A DNA stretch of 64,000 nucleotides from Paenirhodobacter hankyongi (GTDB taxonomy: Bacteria > Pseudomonadota > Alphaproteobacteria > Rhodobacterales > Rhodobacteraceae): contig NZ_RCHI01000016.1 of NCBI RefSeq assembly GCF_003664585.1, forward strand, positions 37,137 through 101,136, read 5' to 3'. Of the stretch, positions 44,669 to 54,491 are shown piece after piece. Numbering within the stretch: position 1 is the stretch's first letter; each line of letters starts with the position of its first letter. The notes under the pieces were generated by a model. That model worked only from the letters and a program-made list of their open reading frames with translations, was not told the DNA's origin and did no database searches. A program made the translations under genes and the position numbers.

Positions 44669-45190
44669 TCAGATGCACTTGAAATAGTCGAAGGGTTCCA
44701 GACAGTCCGTGCAGCGCCAGCTGGCCTTGCAGGGGGTCGAGCCGAACTGGCTGATCTTTTCGGTCCGGGTCGAGCCGCAGCGCGGGCAGGCGATCACCAG
44801 GTTCGAGGTGCCCGCCAGCCGCGAGATGCGCCCGGCCAGCCGTCCGTCGGCGGCGGTGCCGTCGACGGGCGGCGCGATGCCATAGGCGCGCAGCTTCTCG
44901 CGCGCCGCGGCGGTGATCCAGTCGCTGGTCCAGGGCGGCGACAGCTGCCGCTCCAGCCGCAGCTTGCCGATCCCGTGGCCGCGCAGCGCGGTCTCGATGT
45001 CGAGGTTGATGATGCTGGTCGCGGGGCAGCCCGAATAGGTCGGGGTCACCGTGACGACCAGCGTGTCACCCTCCCAGACCAGATCGCGGATGATGCCGAG
45101 ATCGGTCAGCGAGATCACCGGGATCTCCGGGTCCGGCACCTGGGAAAGCCAGTGCCACACCTCGGAAAGATCGGGCTGAACTGCGGTCAT
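44669..45190 (-). CDS. paaD: Iron-sulfur assembly factor PaaD
   Basis: 173-residue protein with an N-terminal MIP18/DUF59 domain (VPDPEIPVISLTDLGII near residue 18; TYSGCPA near 52) and a C-terminal zinc-type four-cysteine motif (CPRCG near 135, then CxxC near 163). PaaD is needed for maturation of the epoxidase metal centres. The start at 45190 is four bases after the paaC stop; a longer frame would lie inside paaC. Confidence 0.94.
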   Translation of the reverse strand: MTAVQPDLSEVWHWLSQVPDPEIPVISLTDLGIIRDLVWEGDTLVVTVTPTYSGCPATSIINLDIETALRGHGIGKLRLERQLSPPWTSDWITAAAREKLRAYGIAPPVDGTAADGRLAGRISRLAGTSNLVIACPRCGSTRTEKISQFGSTPCKASWRCTDCLEPFDYFKCI

Positions 45191-45194
45191 GGCG

Positions 45195-45962
45195 TTACCA
45201 GACGGCGCCCGGATAGGCCCGTTGCAGGAACTGCATCTCGGCCAGGACGAAGCCCAGATGCTCGGTATGCACGCCCCGCTTGCCGCCCTTGTGACTGAAC
45301 GCCTCGCCCGGATGGGCCAGCGTCGCCTCGGCCAGCACCTCGGACACCGTGCGCTCCCAGGCGGGGCGCAGGCTCGAGGGCAAGGGCGCGATGCCCGCCT
45401 GCGCCATCGCCGCGTCGACGGCATCGTCGAGGAACATCTCGCCGGTGTAGGGCCACTGCGATTTCAGCGCCTTTTCCATGCGCGCATGGCTTTCCGCGGT
45501 GCCGTCGCCAAGCCGCACCACCAGATCGGCCGAGCGCTCCAGATGATAGGCCACTTCCTTTTCCGCCTTGGCCGCGATCTCGGCCACGCGCGGATCGGCG
45601 GAGGATTTCAGCGCCCGCAACAGCTCGATGTGGAAGGCGTCGAACAGGAACTGCCGCATCAGGGTCTGGCCGAAATCGCCGTTCGGGCGCTCGACCAGCA
45701 GCAGGTTGCGGAACTCGACCGCATCGCGCAGATAGGCGAGCTGGTCGGCGGTGCGGCCCCGGCCCTCGACCTCGGCGGCAAGGCCCAGCCACAGCTGGCA
45801 CTGGCCGATCAGGTCCAGCGCCTGGTTGGCCAGCGCGATGTCCTCTTCCAGCACCGGGGCATGGCCGCACCATTCCGAGACGCGATGCCCGAGGATCAGC
45901 GCATTGTCGCCAATCCGTTGCAGCCATTCGACAAAGGCTGCCTGATCGACTGCACCGGCCAT
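45195..45962 (-). CDS. paaC: Phenylacetyl-CoA epoxidase structural subunit PaaC
   Basis: 255-residue ferritin-fold subunit that binds PaaA and shapes the complex without holding a working di-iron site. HRVSEWCGHAPVLEEDIALANQALDLIGQ near residue 30 and KEVAYHLERSADLVVRLGDGT near 132 match PaaC. The ATG at 45962 shares a base with the paaB stop. Confidence 0.95.
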   Translation of the reverse strand: MAGAVDQAAFVEWLQRIGDNALILGHRVSEWCGHAPVLEEDIALANQALDLIGQCQLWLGLAAEVEGRGRTADQLAYLRDAVEFRNLLLVERPNGDFGQTLMRQFLFDAFHIELLRALKSSADPRVAEIAAKAEKEVAYHLERSADLVVRLGDGTAESHARMEKALKSQWPYTGEMFLDDAVDAAMAQAGIAPLPSSLRPAWERTVSEVLAEATLAHPGEAFSHKGGKRGVHTEHLGFVLAEMQFLQRAYPGAVW

Positions 45963-46246
45963 CACATGTGCCCCACTTCTTCGGGAATGTCGAAGAAGGT
46001 CGGGTGGCGATAGACCTTGGCATTCGACGGCTCGAACAGCGGCCCCTTCTCGGACGGGCTCGAGGCGGTGATCGCATTCGACGGCACCACCCAGATCGAC
46101 ACGCCTTCATTGCGGCGGGTGTAGACGTCGCGCGCGTTGCGGATCGCCATCTCGGCATCCGGCGCGTGCAGCGACCCGACGTGGCGGTGGTTCAGGCCGT
46201 GCTGGCCGCGGATGAAGATTTCCCACAGGGGCCATTGGCTGGACAT
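45962..46246 (-). CDS. paaB: Phenylacetyl-CoA epoxidase subunit PaaB
   Basis: 94-residue protein that bridges PaaA-PaaC units; the sequence PLWEIFIRGQHGLNHRHVGSLHA is highly typical. The start at 46246 lies 59 bp after the paaA stop, with GGGAGGAAG before it. Confidence 0.95.
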   Translation of the reverse strand: MSSQWPLWEIFIRGQHGLNHRHVGSLHAPDAEMAIRNARDVYTRRNEGVSIWVVPSNAITASSPSEKGPLFEPSNAKVYRHPTFFDIPEEVGHM

Positions 46247-46305
46247 GTCTTGCTTCCTCCCGAAGCTGGATAGGGAAAGAGGCGGGCGTAACCGCCCGCG
46301 ATCGG

Positions 46306-47304
46306 TTACTCGGCGGCCACGCGGGCGGCGCGGCGGCGGGCCTCGGCCTTTTCGGCATGGGCCATCAGCCCGTCGCGGAACCAGGCTCCGTCCTCCCAGG
46401 CCTTGACCCGGGCGCCAAGCCGTTCCTCGTTGCACGGACCGTTGCCGGCGATCACCGCGAAGAACTCGGACCAGTCGGGTTCGCTGAAATCCCAGCCGCC
46501 CTTCTCCTCGTTCCAGGCGAGGCTCTCGTCCGGGATCGACAGGCCGAGGTATTTCGCCTGCGGCACGGTCTGATCGACGAATTTCTGCCGCAGCTCGTCA
46601 TTGGTGTTGATCTTGATCTTCCAGGCCATCGACTGCGCCGAATGGACGCTGTCCTTGTCCGAGGGGCCGAACATCATCAGCGCCGGATACCAGAAGCGGT
46701 TGAGCGCATCCTGCGCCATCGCCTTCTGCTCGGGCGTGCCCGCGGCCATCTTCATCATGATGTCGTAGCCCTGCCGCTGGTGGAAGCTCTCCTCCTTGCA
46801 GATGCGGATCATCGCGCGGCTGTAGGGGCCATAGGAGGTGCGCTGCAGCGGCACCTGGTTCATGATCGCCGCGCCGTCGACCAGCCAGCCGACCGCGCCG
46901 ATATCGGCCCAGTTCAGCGTCGGATAGTTGAAGATCGACGAATATTTCATGTTGCCGCTGTGCAGCTTCTCGAGCAGCTCGTCGCGGCTCACGCCGAGCG
47001 TCTCGGCGGCGCTGTAGAGATAGAGGCCGTGACCCGCCTCATCCTGCACCTTGGCAAGCAGGATCGCCTTGCGCTCGAGCGTGGGCGCACGGGTGATCCA
47101 GTTGCCCTCGGGCAGCTGGCCGACGATCTCGCTGTGGGCGTGCTGGCCGATCTGGCGGATCAGCGTCTTGCGATAGCCCTCGGGCATCCATTCCTTCGGC
47201 TCGATCTTCTCGCCGCGGTCGATGCGCTCCTGGAAGGCGATCTCTTCCGGGGTCATTTCCTCGCGGGGCTTGGCCCCTTCGGATTTCACAAGCTGTGCAT
47301 ACAT
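46306..47304 (-). CDS. paaA: Phenylacetyl-CoA epoxidase catalytic subunit PaaA
   Basis: 332-residue di-iron oxygenase subunit that epoxidises the aromatic ring of phenylacetyl-CoA. Both E-x-x-H iron motifs are intact: EAGH in [13 protein letters not shown] near residue 90 and ESFH in [15 protein letters not shown] near 175. The start at 47304 follows GGAGGAGAAGCC, 17 bp from the paaJ stop. Confidence 0.97.
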   Translation of the reverse strand: MYAQLVKSEGAKPREEMTPEEIAFQERIDRGEKIEPKEWMPEGYRKTLIRQIGQHAHSEIVGQLPEGNWITRAPTLERKAILLAKVQDEAGHGLYLYSAAETLGVSRDELLEKLHSGNMKYSSIFNYPTLNWADIGAVGWLVDGAAIMNQVPLQRTSYGPYSRAMIRICKEESFHQRQGYDIMMKMAAGTPEQKAMAQDALNRFWYPALMMFGPSDKDSVHSAQSMAWKIKINTNDELRQKFVDQTVPQAKYLGLSIPDESLAWNEEKGGWDFSEPDWSEFFAVIAGNGPCNEERLGARVKAWEDGAWFRDGLMAHAEKAEARRRAARVAAE

Positions 47305-47321
47305 GGCTGGCTTCTCCTCCC

Positions 47322-48527
<1,206 letters not shown>

Positions 48528-48578
48528 GCCTCGCTCCTTCGCATTTCCCGGAAAGGCCGACGATTCTCCCAAATTCGC

Positions 48579-48621
48579 CGACCGCACGGTCAATGAATAT
48601 CATCGAAACAATACATGTCAA
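48579..48621 (-). promoter_or_regulatory. Promoter and PaaR-type operator of the paaJ operon
   Basis: On the minus strand TTGACA (48621-48616) and TATTCA (48599-48594) are 16 bp apart, a near-consensus sigma-70 promoter. Directly downstream lies the palindrome CGACCGCACGGTCA (48579-48592), matching TGACCG-NN-CGGTCA at 13 of 14 positions and covering the expected start of transcription. This arrangement fits simple repression. Confidence 0.72.
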
Positions 48622-48697
48622 AGCAATTTTGCCAACATCTTGTAATGTTTTAAGCCAGCCCCCTGCCGGCGCGGGGATCGGCCGCCGCGCATGGTGG

Positions 48698-49540
48698 TTA
48701 TCTCAGGCTGTCGAGCCGGGCCGCGCTTGTCGGCGTGGCGGCGGGCAAGGCACCATCCTGATCCTCGAGCACCGCGGCAATCTCCGCCTCGGCGGCCGGC
48801 GTCAGATCCAGATAGAGCTGCCGGAACAGCGCCTGCGCCGCCGCCCCGCTCCAGCCCGGCGGCAGCGCCGCCTCGGGCAACAGCGGGTCGCGCAGCAGCG
48901 CCCCGCGATAGAGATGCACCAGCAGCAGCCGCGCGGTCAGCGCCTCGGCCGGCGCCAGCCGTCGGCCGGCGCGCAGATCTGCGGCCAGAGGCCCGAACCG
49001 GGCGATCATCGCGTCATAGCGCGCGGCAAGCCCGGTCAGATCCCAGAACCGGGCAAGGCCCGGACAATGCGCCGGATCATTGCCGGGGCTGCGCAGCACC
49101 AGCGCCGCGCCCGGGGGCAGCTCGCCCCAATCGGGACAGATCCACAGATCGCCGCCCATGCGCGCCAGATGGAACCGCCGCAGGGTCTCCTCGGGGACGT
49201 CCTCGGCCGCCAGAACCAGCCAGCCCGCAGGCCGCAACCGGGGCGCATAGAGCAGGCGCGCCGCCTCGGAAAACTCGGCGCGCGCCGCGGGGGCAAGGCG
49301 GTAGAAGCTGCGCCGCCCGGCCCGCTCCCCTTCCAGCCGCCCGGCCGCGACAAGGCGCGAGGTCGCGGTGCGCACGAGGTTCTCGCTGATGCCGATCCGG
49401 GCGCAGATGCCGATCAGGCTGCCCATCCACAGAACCTCGCCGCGCGGCACCACCACGTCGCCATAGACCGTGACGATGAAGGAGGCCGCCGTCACCGTCA
49501 GCCCCGCGGTCAGTTCTGCAACAGCTTCGCCCTGCGTCAT
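48698..49540 (-). CDS. paaX: PaaX family transcriptional repressor
   Basis: 280-residue PaaX-type regulator: N-terminal winged helix (about 25-95, GEVLWMGSLIGICARIGISENLVRTATSRLVAAGRLEGERAGRRSFYRL in outline) and a C-terminal PaaX domain. PaaX represses paa genes in E. coli and Pseudomonas and is released by phenylacetyl-CoA. It lies just upstream of the paaJ promoter in the same orientation, so the cluster carries two candidate regulators, PaaX and PaaR. The C-terminal 25 residues are poorly conserved. Confidence 0.88.
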   Translation of the reverse strand: MTQGEAVAELTAGLTVTAASFIVTVYGDVVVPRGEVLWMGSLIGICARIGISENLVRTATSRLVAAGRLEGERAGRRSFYRLAPAARAEFSEAARLLYAPRLRPAGWLVLAAEDVPEETLRRFHLARMGGDLWICPDWGELPPGAALVLRSPGNDPAHCPGLARFWDLTGLAARYDAMIARFGPLAADLRAGRRLAPAEALTARLLLVHLYRGALLRDPLLPEAALPPGWSGAAAQALFRQLYLDLTPAAEAEIAAVLEDQDGALPAATPTSAARLDSLR

Positions 49541-49610
49541 GGCCCCCTCTGCGCGGATGATTGCGACCGTTTCGCATAGGCGGCGCGGCCCGCCAAGTCA
49601 AACCGCCGCC

Positions 49611-50270
49611 TCAGTCCGGCGCCTTCAGCCCGGCGCGGGAGATGAAGGCCATGCCCTGCGCGATGTCGTCGTGAACCGCCTGCACGAAAGCCGCGCCGTC
49701 GCGCCGTTCCAGCGCGGCGACCACGCTCTTGTGGTGATCGACGGTGCCCGGATCGGTGCCGTATTGCGCCGCGATGTAGCGCATCGACGGCCCGTATTGC
49801 AGCCACAGCGCCTCGACCAGGCGCAGCAGCGTGGGCGAGCCGGCCTTGCGATAGATGCGGAAATGAAACTCGAAATTCGTCTGCATGTAACGCGGGATGT
49901 CCTGCGCCGCGATCGCCGCGTCCATGGCCGCATCGATCGCCACGAGGAACTCCAGATCGGTCTGGTCGAGCATGGCGAAGGCCATCCGCGCGAGTTCCGG
50001 TTCCAGCTGCGAGCGCGCGAAGAGCACGTCGCGGTGATTGGCCAGGTTCAGCTGCGGCACCTCGATGGTGCGGCTGTCGACGAAGCACAGCGCGCCCTCG
50101 GCCACCAGCCGGCGCACCGCATCGCGCACCGGGATCACGCTCAGCCCGCGTTCGAGCGCCAGCGCCCGGATCGACACCCGGTCGCCCGGCAGGAAGGCCC
50201 CGCCCCAGATCTGCTGCCGCAGCTCGCCATGGACCATGTCGGCGACGGTATCCGGCTGGTAGTTGCTCAT
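49611..50270 (-). CDS. GntR family regulator, FadR/FCD type
   Basis: 219-residue GntR protein: N-terminal winged helix (residues about 8-70, with LPGDRVSIRALALERGLSVIPVRDAVRRL) and a C-terminal all-helical FCD domain with conserved ligand histidines (NFEFHFRIY near 124, DHHKSVV near 166). It is divergent from the oxidase / glutamine-synthetase-like pair, which it probably controls. It is oriented away from the paa genes and probably unrelated to them. Confidence 0.9.
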   Translation of the reverse strand: MSNYQPDTVADMVHGELRQQIWGGAFLPGDRVSIRALALERGLSVIPVRDAVRRLVAEGALCFVDSRTIEVPQLNLANHRDVLFARSQLEPELARMAFAMLDQTDLEFLVAIDAAMDAAIAAQDIPRYMQTNFEFHFRIYRKAGSPTLLRLVEALWLQYGPSMRYIAAQYGTDPGTVDHHKSVVAALERRDGAAFVQAVHDDIAQGMAFISRAGLKAPD

Positions 50271-50319
50271 TTTTTCATCACCCGTGCATCTGGGAGACCG
50301 CGAAAGGCCGGAAGGTATT

Positions 50320-50349
50320 TGTTATATCATCAGTCTATGTATTATAACA
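50320..50349. promoter_or_regulatory. AT-rich inverted repeat in the gntR / oxidase intergenic region
   Basis: TGTTATA (50320-50326) and TATAACA (50343-50349) are exact inverted copies, 16 bp apart, 50-79 bp upstream of the gntR start and in the only AT-rich stretch nearby. A role as GntR operator or overlapping promoter is inferred from position; the spacing is longer than in typical FadR-type sites. Confidence 0.4.
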
Positions 50350-50485
50350 TGTGACAGACCAACACCGAAACATGCCATGACCCAGATCCGATTCCGCGCC
50401 GAAGCCCCCCGCTTCCGACGCCCCAAAGATACATGCCCCGCGGCGGGCGCGACAGACCATCCCCTGACGCAGGGGGGGCAACGCC

Positions 50486-51775
50486 TTGGCTGAACCGCAT
50501 GCAGGCTCCTATTACGCGGCAACCGCCCTGCCCGGCCCGAATTTTGCGCGCCTCGAGGACGAGATCGACACCGATGTCGTGGTGATGGGCGGCGGCTTCA
50601 CCGGGATCAACGCGGCGATCGAGCTGGCCGAGCGCGGGCTGCGGGTGGTGGTCCTCGAGGCGAACCGGATCGGCTGGGGCGCCTCGGGGCGCAACGGCGG
50701 GCAGATCACCGGCTCGCTCTCGGGCGACACCGCGATGCGCAAGGAATTCCGCCGCAGCCTGGGCGACGGGGCTGACGACTACATCTGGTCGCTGCGCTGG
50801 CGCGGGCACGACATCATCCGCAGCCGCGTCGCGCGTTTCGGCATCGCCTGCGACCTGAAGCCCGGCCACCTGCAGGCGGCGATGCGCCCCGCCCATGTCA
50901 CCGAGCTGCGCGCGATGGCCGAGGAGGCCGCGGCCCGCGGCATGGGCGACGAGGTCTCCTGGGTCGAGGGACAGGCGCTGCGCGATCTGGTCGAGAGCCC
51001 GATCTATCTCGGCGGCGTCTACAACCGGCGCAACATGCATGTGCATTCGCTCAACCTCGTGCGCGGCGAGGCGCAGGCGGCGGCCACGCTCGGGGTGCGG
51101 ATCTTCGAGGACAGCAAGGTCGAGGGCATCGAGCACGCCCCCCGGCCGCTGGTGCGCACCCGGCTTGGCCGGGTCCGCTGCGACATGGTGCTGATGGCGG
51201 GCAACGCCTATCACCGGCTGGCGCAGGGGCGGATGCGCGGCGCGCTGTTTCCCGCCTCGCTCGGCATCGTCGCGACCGAGCCCCTGCCCGAGGCCACCGC
51301 CTGCGCGATCAACCCGCGCGACATCGCGATCTACGACAACCGCTTCATCCTCGACTATCACCGGCTGACCGCCGATCGGCGGCTGCTGTTCGGGGGCGGC
51401 ACCAATTACACCGGCCGTGACAGCCGCGACCTTGCCGCCGAGCTGCGCCCGGCGATCGAGCGCACCTATCCGCGGCTGAAGGGCGTGCGGATCGACTATC
51501 AGTGGTCGGGACAGGCCGGGATCATCCCGAACCGGATCCCGCATCTGGGCCGGATCGCGCCCAATGTCTTCTATGCCGAAGGCTATTCCGGCCACGGCAT
51601 CGCCACCTCGCATATCGTCGCCGAGATCATGGCCAAGGCGATGACCGGCACGATGGCGGAATTCGACGTTTTCGACGCCGTGCGCCGCCTGCGCCTGCCG
51701 ATGGGGGCCCGGCTTGCCCATCAGGCGCTGGCGCTCGGCATGGCCTGGTTCGCGCTGAAGGAGCGCCTGCGGTGA
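50486..51775 (+). CDS. FAD-dependent amine oxidoreductase, PuuB/OrdL-like
   Basis: 429-residue DAO-family flavoenzyme with the FAD motif VVVMGGGFTGINAAIELAERG near residue 32 and GASGRNGGQITGS near 67. It resembles gamma-glutamylputrescine oxidase and other oxidases of gamma-glutamyl amines. The start is TTG at 50486, preceded by AGGGGGGG; no ATG or GTG lies in frame ahead of the conserved FAD region. It precedes the glutamine-synthetase-like gene by 8 bp, the pairing known from the Puu pathway (PuuA makes the amide, PuuB oxidises it). Confidence 0.87.
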   Translation: MAEPHAGSYYAATALPGPNFARLEDEIDTDVVVMGGGFTGINAAIELAERGLRVVVLEANRIGWGASGRNGGQITGSLSGDTAMRKEFRRSLGDGADDYIWSLRWRGHDIIRSRVARFGIACDLKPGHLQAAMRPAHVTELRAMAEEAAARGMGDEVSWVEGQALRDLVESPIYLGGVYNRRNMHVHSLNLVRGEAQAAATLGVRIFEDSKVEGIEHAPRPLVRTRLGRVRCDMVLMAGNAYHRLAQGRMRGALFPASLGIVATEPLPEATACAINPRDIAIYDNRFILDYHRLTADRRLLFGGGTNYTGRDSRDLAAELRPAIERTYPRLKGVRIDYQWSGQAGIIPNRIPHLGRIAPNVFYAEGYSGHGIATSHIVAEIMAKAMTGTMAEFDVFDAVRRLRLPMGARLAHQALALGMAWFALKERLR

Positions 51776-51783
51776 GAGAGACC

Positions 51784-53097
51784 ATGAACGACCTGATCGA
51801 CACGCTGAACGCCCATGACGCGAAAATCGTCCAAGTCGGGCAATTCGACTATGCCTCCATCTTCCGGATGCGCCGCTTCTCGCGCCCCGCCTTCGAGGAG
51901 TGGGCGACCGAGCCGCGCTTCTCGAACGTGCTGCCCTATTGGGACCAGACCGACGATCTGTGGACCGGCGAGCGCTTCTTTCCGCAGCAGGTGCGCATCG
52001 ACCCGGGCTCGATCCGCCGCAACCCGTCGGAGCCCGGCGCGGTGACGCTGATCGCCGAATACGAGGGCACCGAGGCGCCGCTGATGCCGCGCGCGGTGCT
52101 GCGCCGTCAGCTCGACCGCGCCGCCGCCATGGGCTTCGAGGTCGAGGCCGCCTTCGAATACGAGGCGCTGATCCTCGAGGAAACCGATGTCACGCTGCGC
52201 GAGAAGGGCTTTCGCGGCCTGCAAAGCTTCAACCCCGGGCACAAGTGCTGGTCGGGCGTCACCCATTCCGTCCATGCCGATTTCTTCGCCGGGCTGCAGG
52301 CCGAGGTCGAGGGTCATGACATCGCCCTTTATTCCGTCGGCACCGAACTCGGGCCGGGCTGCTTCGAGATCACGCTGGGCCGCGCCGCCGGCATGAAGGC
52401 GGCCGACGACGCCTCGTTCTTCCGCATGGCGACCCGCGCCTTCGCCCGCAAGATGGGCAAGACGGCAAGCTTCATGGCCTATCTCGGCGAGGGGCTGCCC
52501 GGCACCGGCGGCCATTGCACGATGAGCCTGCGCGACAGGGCGACGGGGCGCAACCTTTTCGCCGCGCAGGACGGGCGCACCACCGCGCTGGCCGGGCAGT
52601 TCGTCGCCGGGATGATGCAGATCGTGCCGCAGGCCTTTGCGCTCTGCACCTCGAGCGTCAACGCCTTCCGCCGGCTGGCGCCGGGCAGCTGGGCGCCGAA
52701 GGCGCTGACCTGGGCCGAGCAGCCGCACACCGTGGCGGTGCGCTCGGCGCCGAACGCGAATGACCGCGCGCGGCTCGAATTCCGGGTGCCGCCCTCGGAT
52801 GCCAATGCCTATCTGGTGATGGCGCTGATGCTCGGCGCCGGGCTCGACGGGATCGAGCGGCAGCTGCCGGTGCCGCCGCAATCCGAAAACGCCCATCCCG
52901 ATTTCATCCCCGAGGGCGCCGAGCGCTTCCCGCGCGACCTGATCGAGGCCGCCGACCGGCTGGCGGTGTCGGAAGATGCGAAGCGCCTGTTCGGCGCCGA
53001 ATTCGTCGGGAATTTCGCCGCGACCTGCCGGCACGAATATGCCGCGCTCGCCCGCGCCGTCAGCGCCGAGGAACGCGCGCGCTACCTCGAGGGCTGA
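51784..53097 (+). CDS. Glutamine synthetase family ligase, PuuA-like
   Basis: 437-residue GS-fold enzyme, likely a gamma-glutamylamine synthetase. The C-terminal catalytic domain shows the metal site GTELGPGCFEITL near residue 184, GHCTMSL near 243, and a remnant of the ATP loop NAFRRLAPGSWAPKALTW near 296, followed by RLEFRVPPSDANAYL. PuuA-type enzymes ligate glutamate to an amine so that a partner oxidase can act. GTG at 51772 is an alternative start. Putrescine, ethanolamine or another amine could be the substrate. Confidence 0.85.
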   Translation: MNDLIDTLNAHDAKIVQVGQFDYASIFRMRRFSRPAFEEWATEPRFSNVLPYWDQTDDLWTGERFFPQQVRIDPGSIRRNPSEPGAVTLIAEYEGTEAPLMPRAVLRRQLDRAAAMGFEVEAAFEYEALILEETDVTLREKGFRGLQSFNPGHKCWSGVTHSVHADFFAGLQAEVEGHDIALYSVGTELGPGCFEITLGRAAGMKAADDASFFRMATRAFARKMGKTASFMAYLGEGLPGTGGHCTMSLRDRATGRNLFAAQDGRTTALAGQFVAGMMQIVPQAFALCTSSVNAFRRLAPGSWAPKALTWAEQPHTVAVRSAPNANDRARLEFRVPPSDANAYLVMALMLGAGLDGIERQLPVPPQSENAHPDFIPEGAERFPRDLIEAADRLAVSEDAKRLFGAEFVGNFAATCRHEYAALARAVSAEERARYLEG

Positions 53098-53467
53098 GAA
53101 CACCTCGTCGCCCTGCGCCGCGCTTGCGCGAAGCGTCAGGCTCTGCGCGGGCCGCGCACGTCGCGAGCAGGACGACGAACACGTCCCCCAAGCGGGCAAG
53201 CACTCGCGGGCCGGCCATCAAGCGCATCTCCCATCTGCGGCCCGGACACCGAAGGCGCGCGGTCGATCTCGGCGTCGACGCCAACCTTCATGCCGGGCTG
53301 TCGGACATGCCCGGTCAGGACGTCAGCGCCAGACGATCCAGGTTCTGTTCCAGGCGCGGCGCCCGATGGGGGATTTCAGGATCGGCTGACGGCGTGCACG
53401 ACCGCAAAGACCGCGCCCGCGGTCCGCGCCGTGCGGATCTTCCGGGCAACGGCGGTCTCGCGCCGTC
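53098..53467. other. 370-bp intergenic stretch without a recognised gene
   Basis: It lies between the glutamine-synthetase-like stop and the DeoR stop (convergent). No terminator hairpin with a T-run is evident. Both strands have short open frames of about 70-120 codons, but none has a good ribosome-binding site or a recognisable product. A degraded gene remnant is possible. Confidence 0.4.
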
Positions 53468-54232
53468 TCAGAGAGCGGGCCTTGCGTAATGCACCTTGCC
53501 GCGCGAGAGCGTCAGGTCGACGGGGGCGCGGCTGTCGGTGACCAGATGGTCGATCTCGTCCGGGCGGCAGATCGTCACCCGGCTTTCCACGCCGATCTTG
53601 TCGGCATGGCACAGCATGATGCAGGCCCGGGCGCGGCGCATCATCGTGCGGGCCACCTCGGCCTCGTGGATCTCGTAATCCGTGGCGCCGCGGGCCGGAT
53701 GCAGCCCCACCGGCGAGATCACCGCGAAATCGGCCAGAAAGCGGTCGATCTCGGCGAGCGTCATCTCGCCATAGGTTGCGGGCACGTCGCTGTGCGGCCG
53801 CCCGCCCAGCAGCAGCGTGTCGCAACTGTCGACCGGCGCGGTGATCTGCGCGATCTCCATCGAATTGGTGATGATCCGCATGTTGCCGCGGCGCGCAAGC
53901 TCCTGTGCGAAGGCAAGGGTCGTGGTGCCGGCATCGATGAACAGGGTCGAGCCCGGCGGGATCAGATCGCAGGCGCAGATGCCGATCGCCGTCTTGAATT
54001 CGGATTGCACCCCGCGCCGCTCGTGGAAGGCTGGCTCGGGGGCAAGGTCGGCGCGGCGCTGCATCGCGCCCCCATGCACGCGCAGGATGTCGCCGTCCTC
54101 TTCCATCTCGAGCAGGTCGCGCCGCACCGTCTCGCGCGAGACATCGAAGAGCTGGGCGAGGGTGTTGGTATAGACCTTGCCGTCGCGCCCGAGGATCTCG
54201 AGGATCTTCGACTTCCGTTCATGCGCCCACAT
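53468..54232 (-). CDS. DeoR family transcriptional regulator
   Basis: 254-residue DeoR/GlpR-type regulator. N-terminal helix-turn-helix, with KSKILEILGRDGKVYTNTLAQLFDVSRETVRRDL in outline near residues 6-40, and a C-terminal sugar-phosphate sensor domain (DLIPPGSTLFIDAGTTTLAFAQEL near 93). The start at 54232 follows GGAGAG; frames from 54271 are not supported. It is divergent from the phosphatase - ABC transporter - hydrolase - kinase operon. DeoR proteins commonly sense phosphorylated metabolites, in keeping with the kinases and phosphatase encoded there. Confidence 0.92.
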   Translation of the reverse strand: MWAHERKSKILEILGRDGKVYTNTLAQLFDVSRETVRRDLLEMEEDGDILRVHGGAMQRRADLAPEPAFHERRGVQSEFKTAIGICACDLIPPGSTLFIDAGTTTLAFAQELARRGNMRIITNSMEIAQITAPVDSCDTLLLGGRPHSDVPATYGEMTLAEIDRFLADFAVISPVGLHPARGATDYEIHEAEVARTMMRRARACIMLCHADKIGVESRVTICRPDEIDHLVTDSRAPVDLTLSRGKVHYARPAL

Positions 54233-54491
54233 CGCTGCTCTCCTTCGTTTCATGACCTGTAGCATGTGCATGGCGGGGCGTCATCGATTTTGCGTTTATG
54301 TGCATCACTGTGTCTTTTGTCGTGTTTTTTGCGCATTTAATTGGCAAATGAGGAGATTCCTTGCGGATATATTAGTCAACTTATGGATTTACGTGCTCTT
54401 CTTTTTGTTTTTTGTGGTTTTCCGCGGTGTCCTTGCTGCAATCTGCCTGCAAGACCCAATGATTCCACAAGAACTGAAGAGGCACCCGATC
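54233..54491 (+). promoter_or_regulatory. AT-rich divergent control region, deoR / phosphatase operon
   Basis: 260 bp of markedly lower GC than anything nearby, with runs such as CTTTTGTCGTGTTTTTTGCG and CTTTTTGTTTTTTGTGG. A 10-mer TTGTGGTTTT (54412-54421) recurs in inverted orientation at 55329-55338, ahead of the binding-protein gene. Likely holds the promoters and DeoR sites; precise elements are not assigned. Confidence 0.5.

Noticed and set aside
50378..50494. Short open frame (38 codons) before the oxidase gene as a leader peptide
   Set aside because: No ribosome-binding site, no coding character, and no attenuator hairpins around it.
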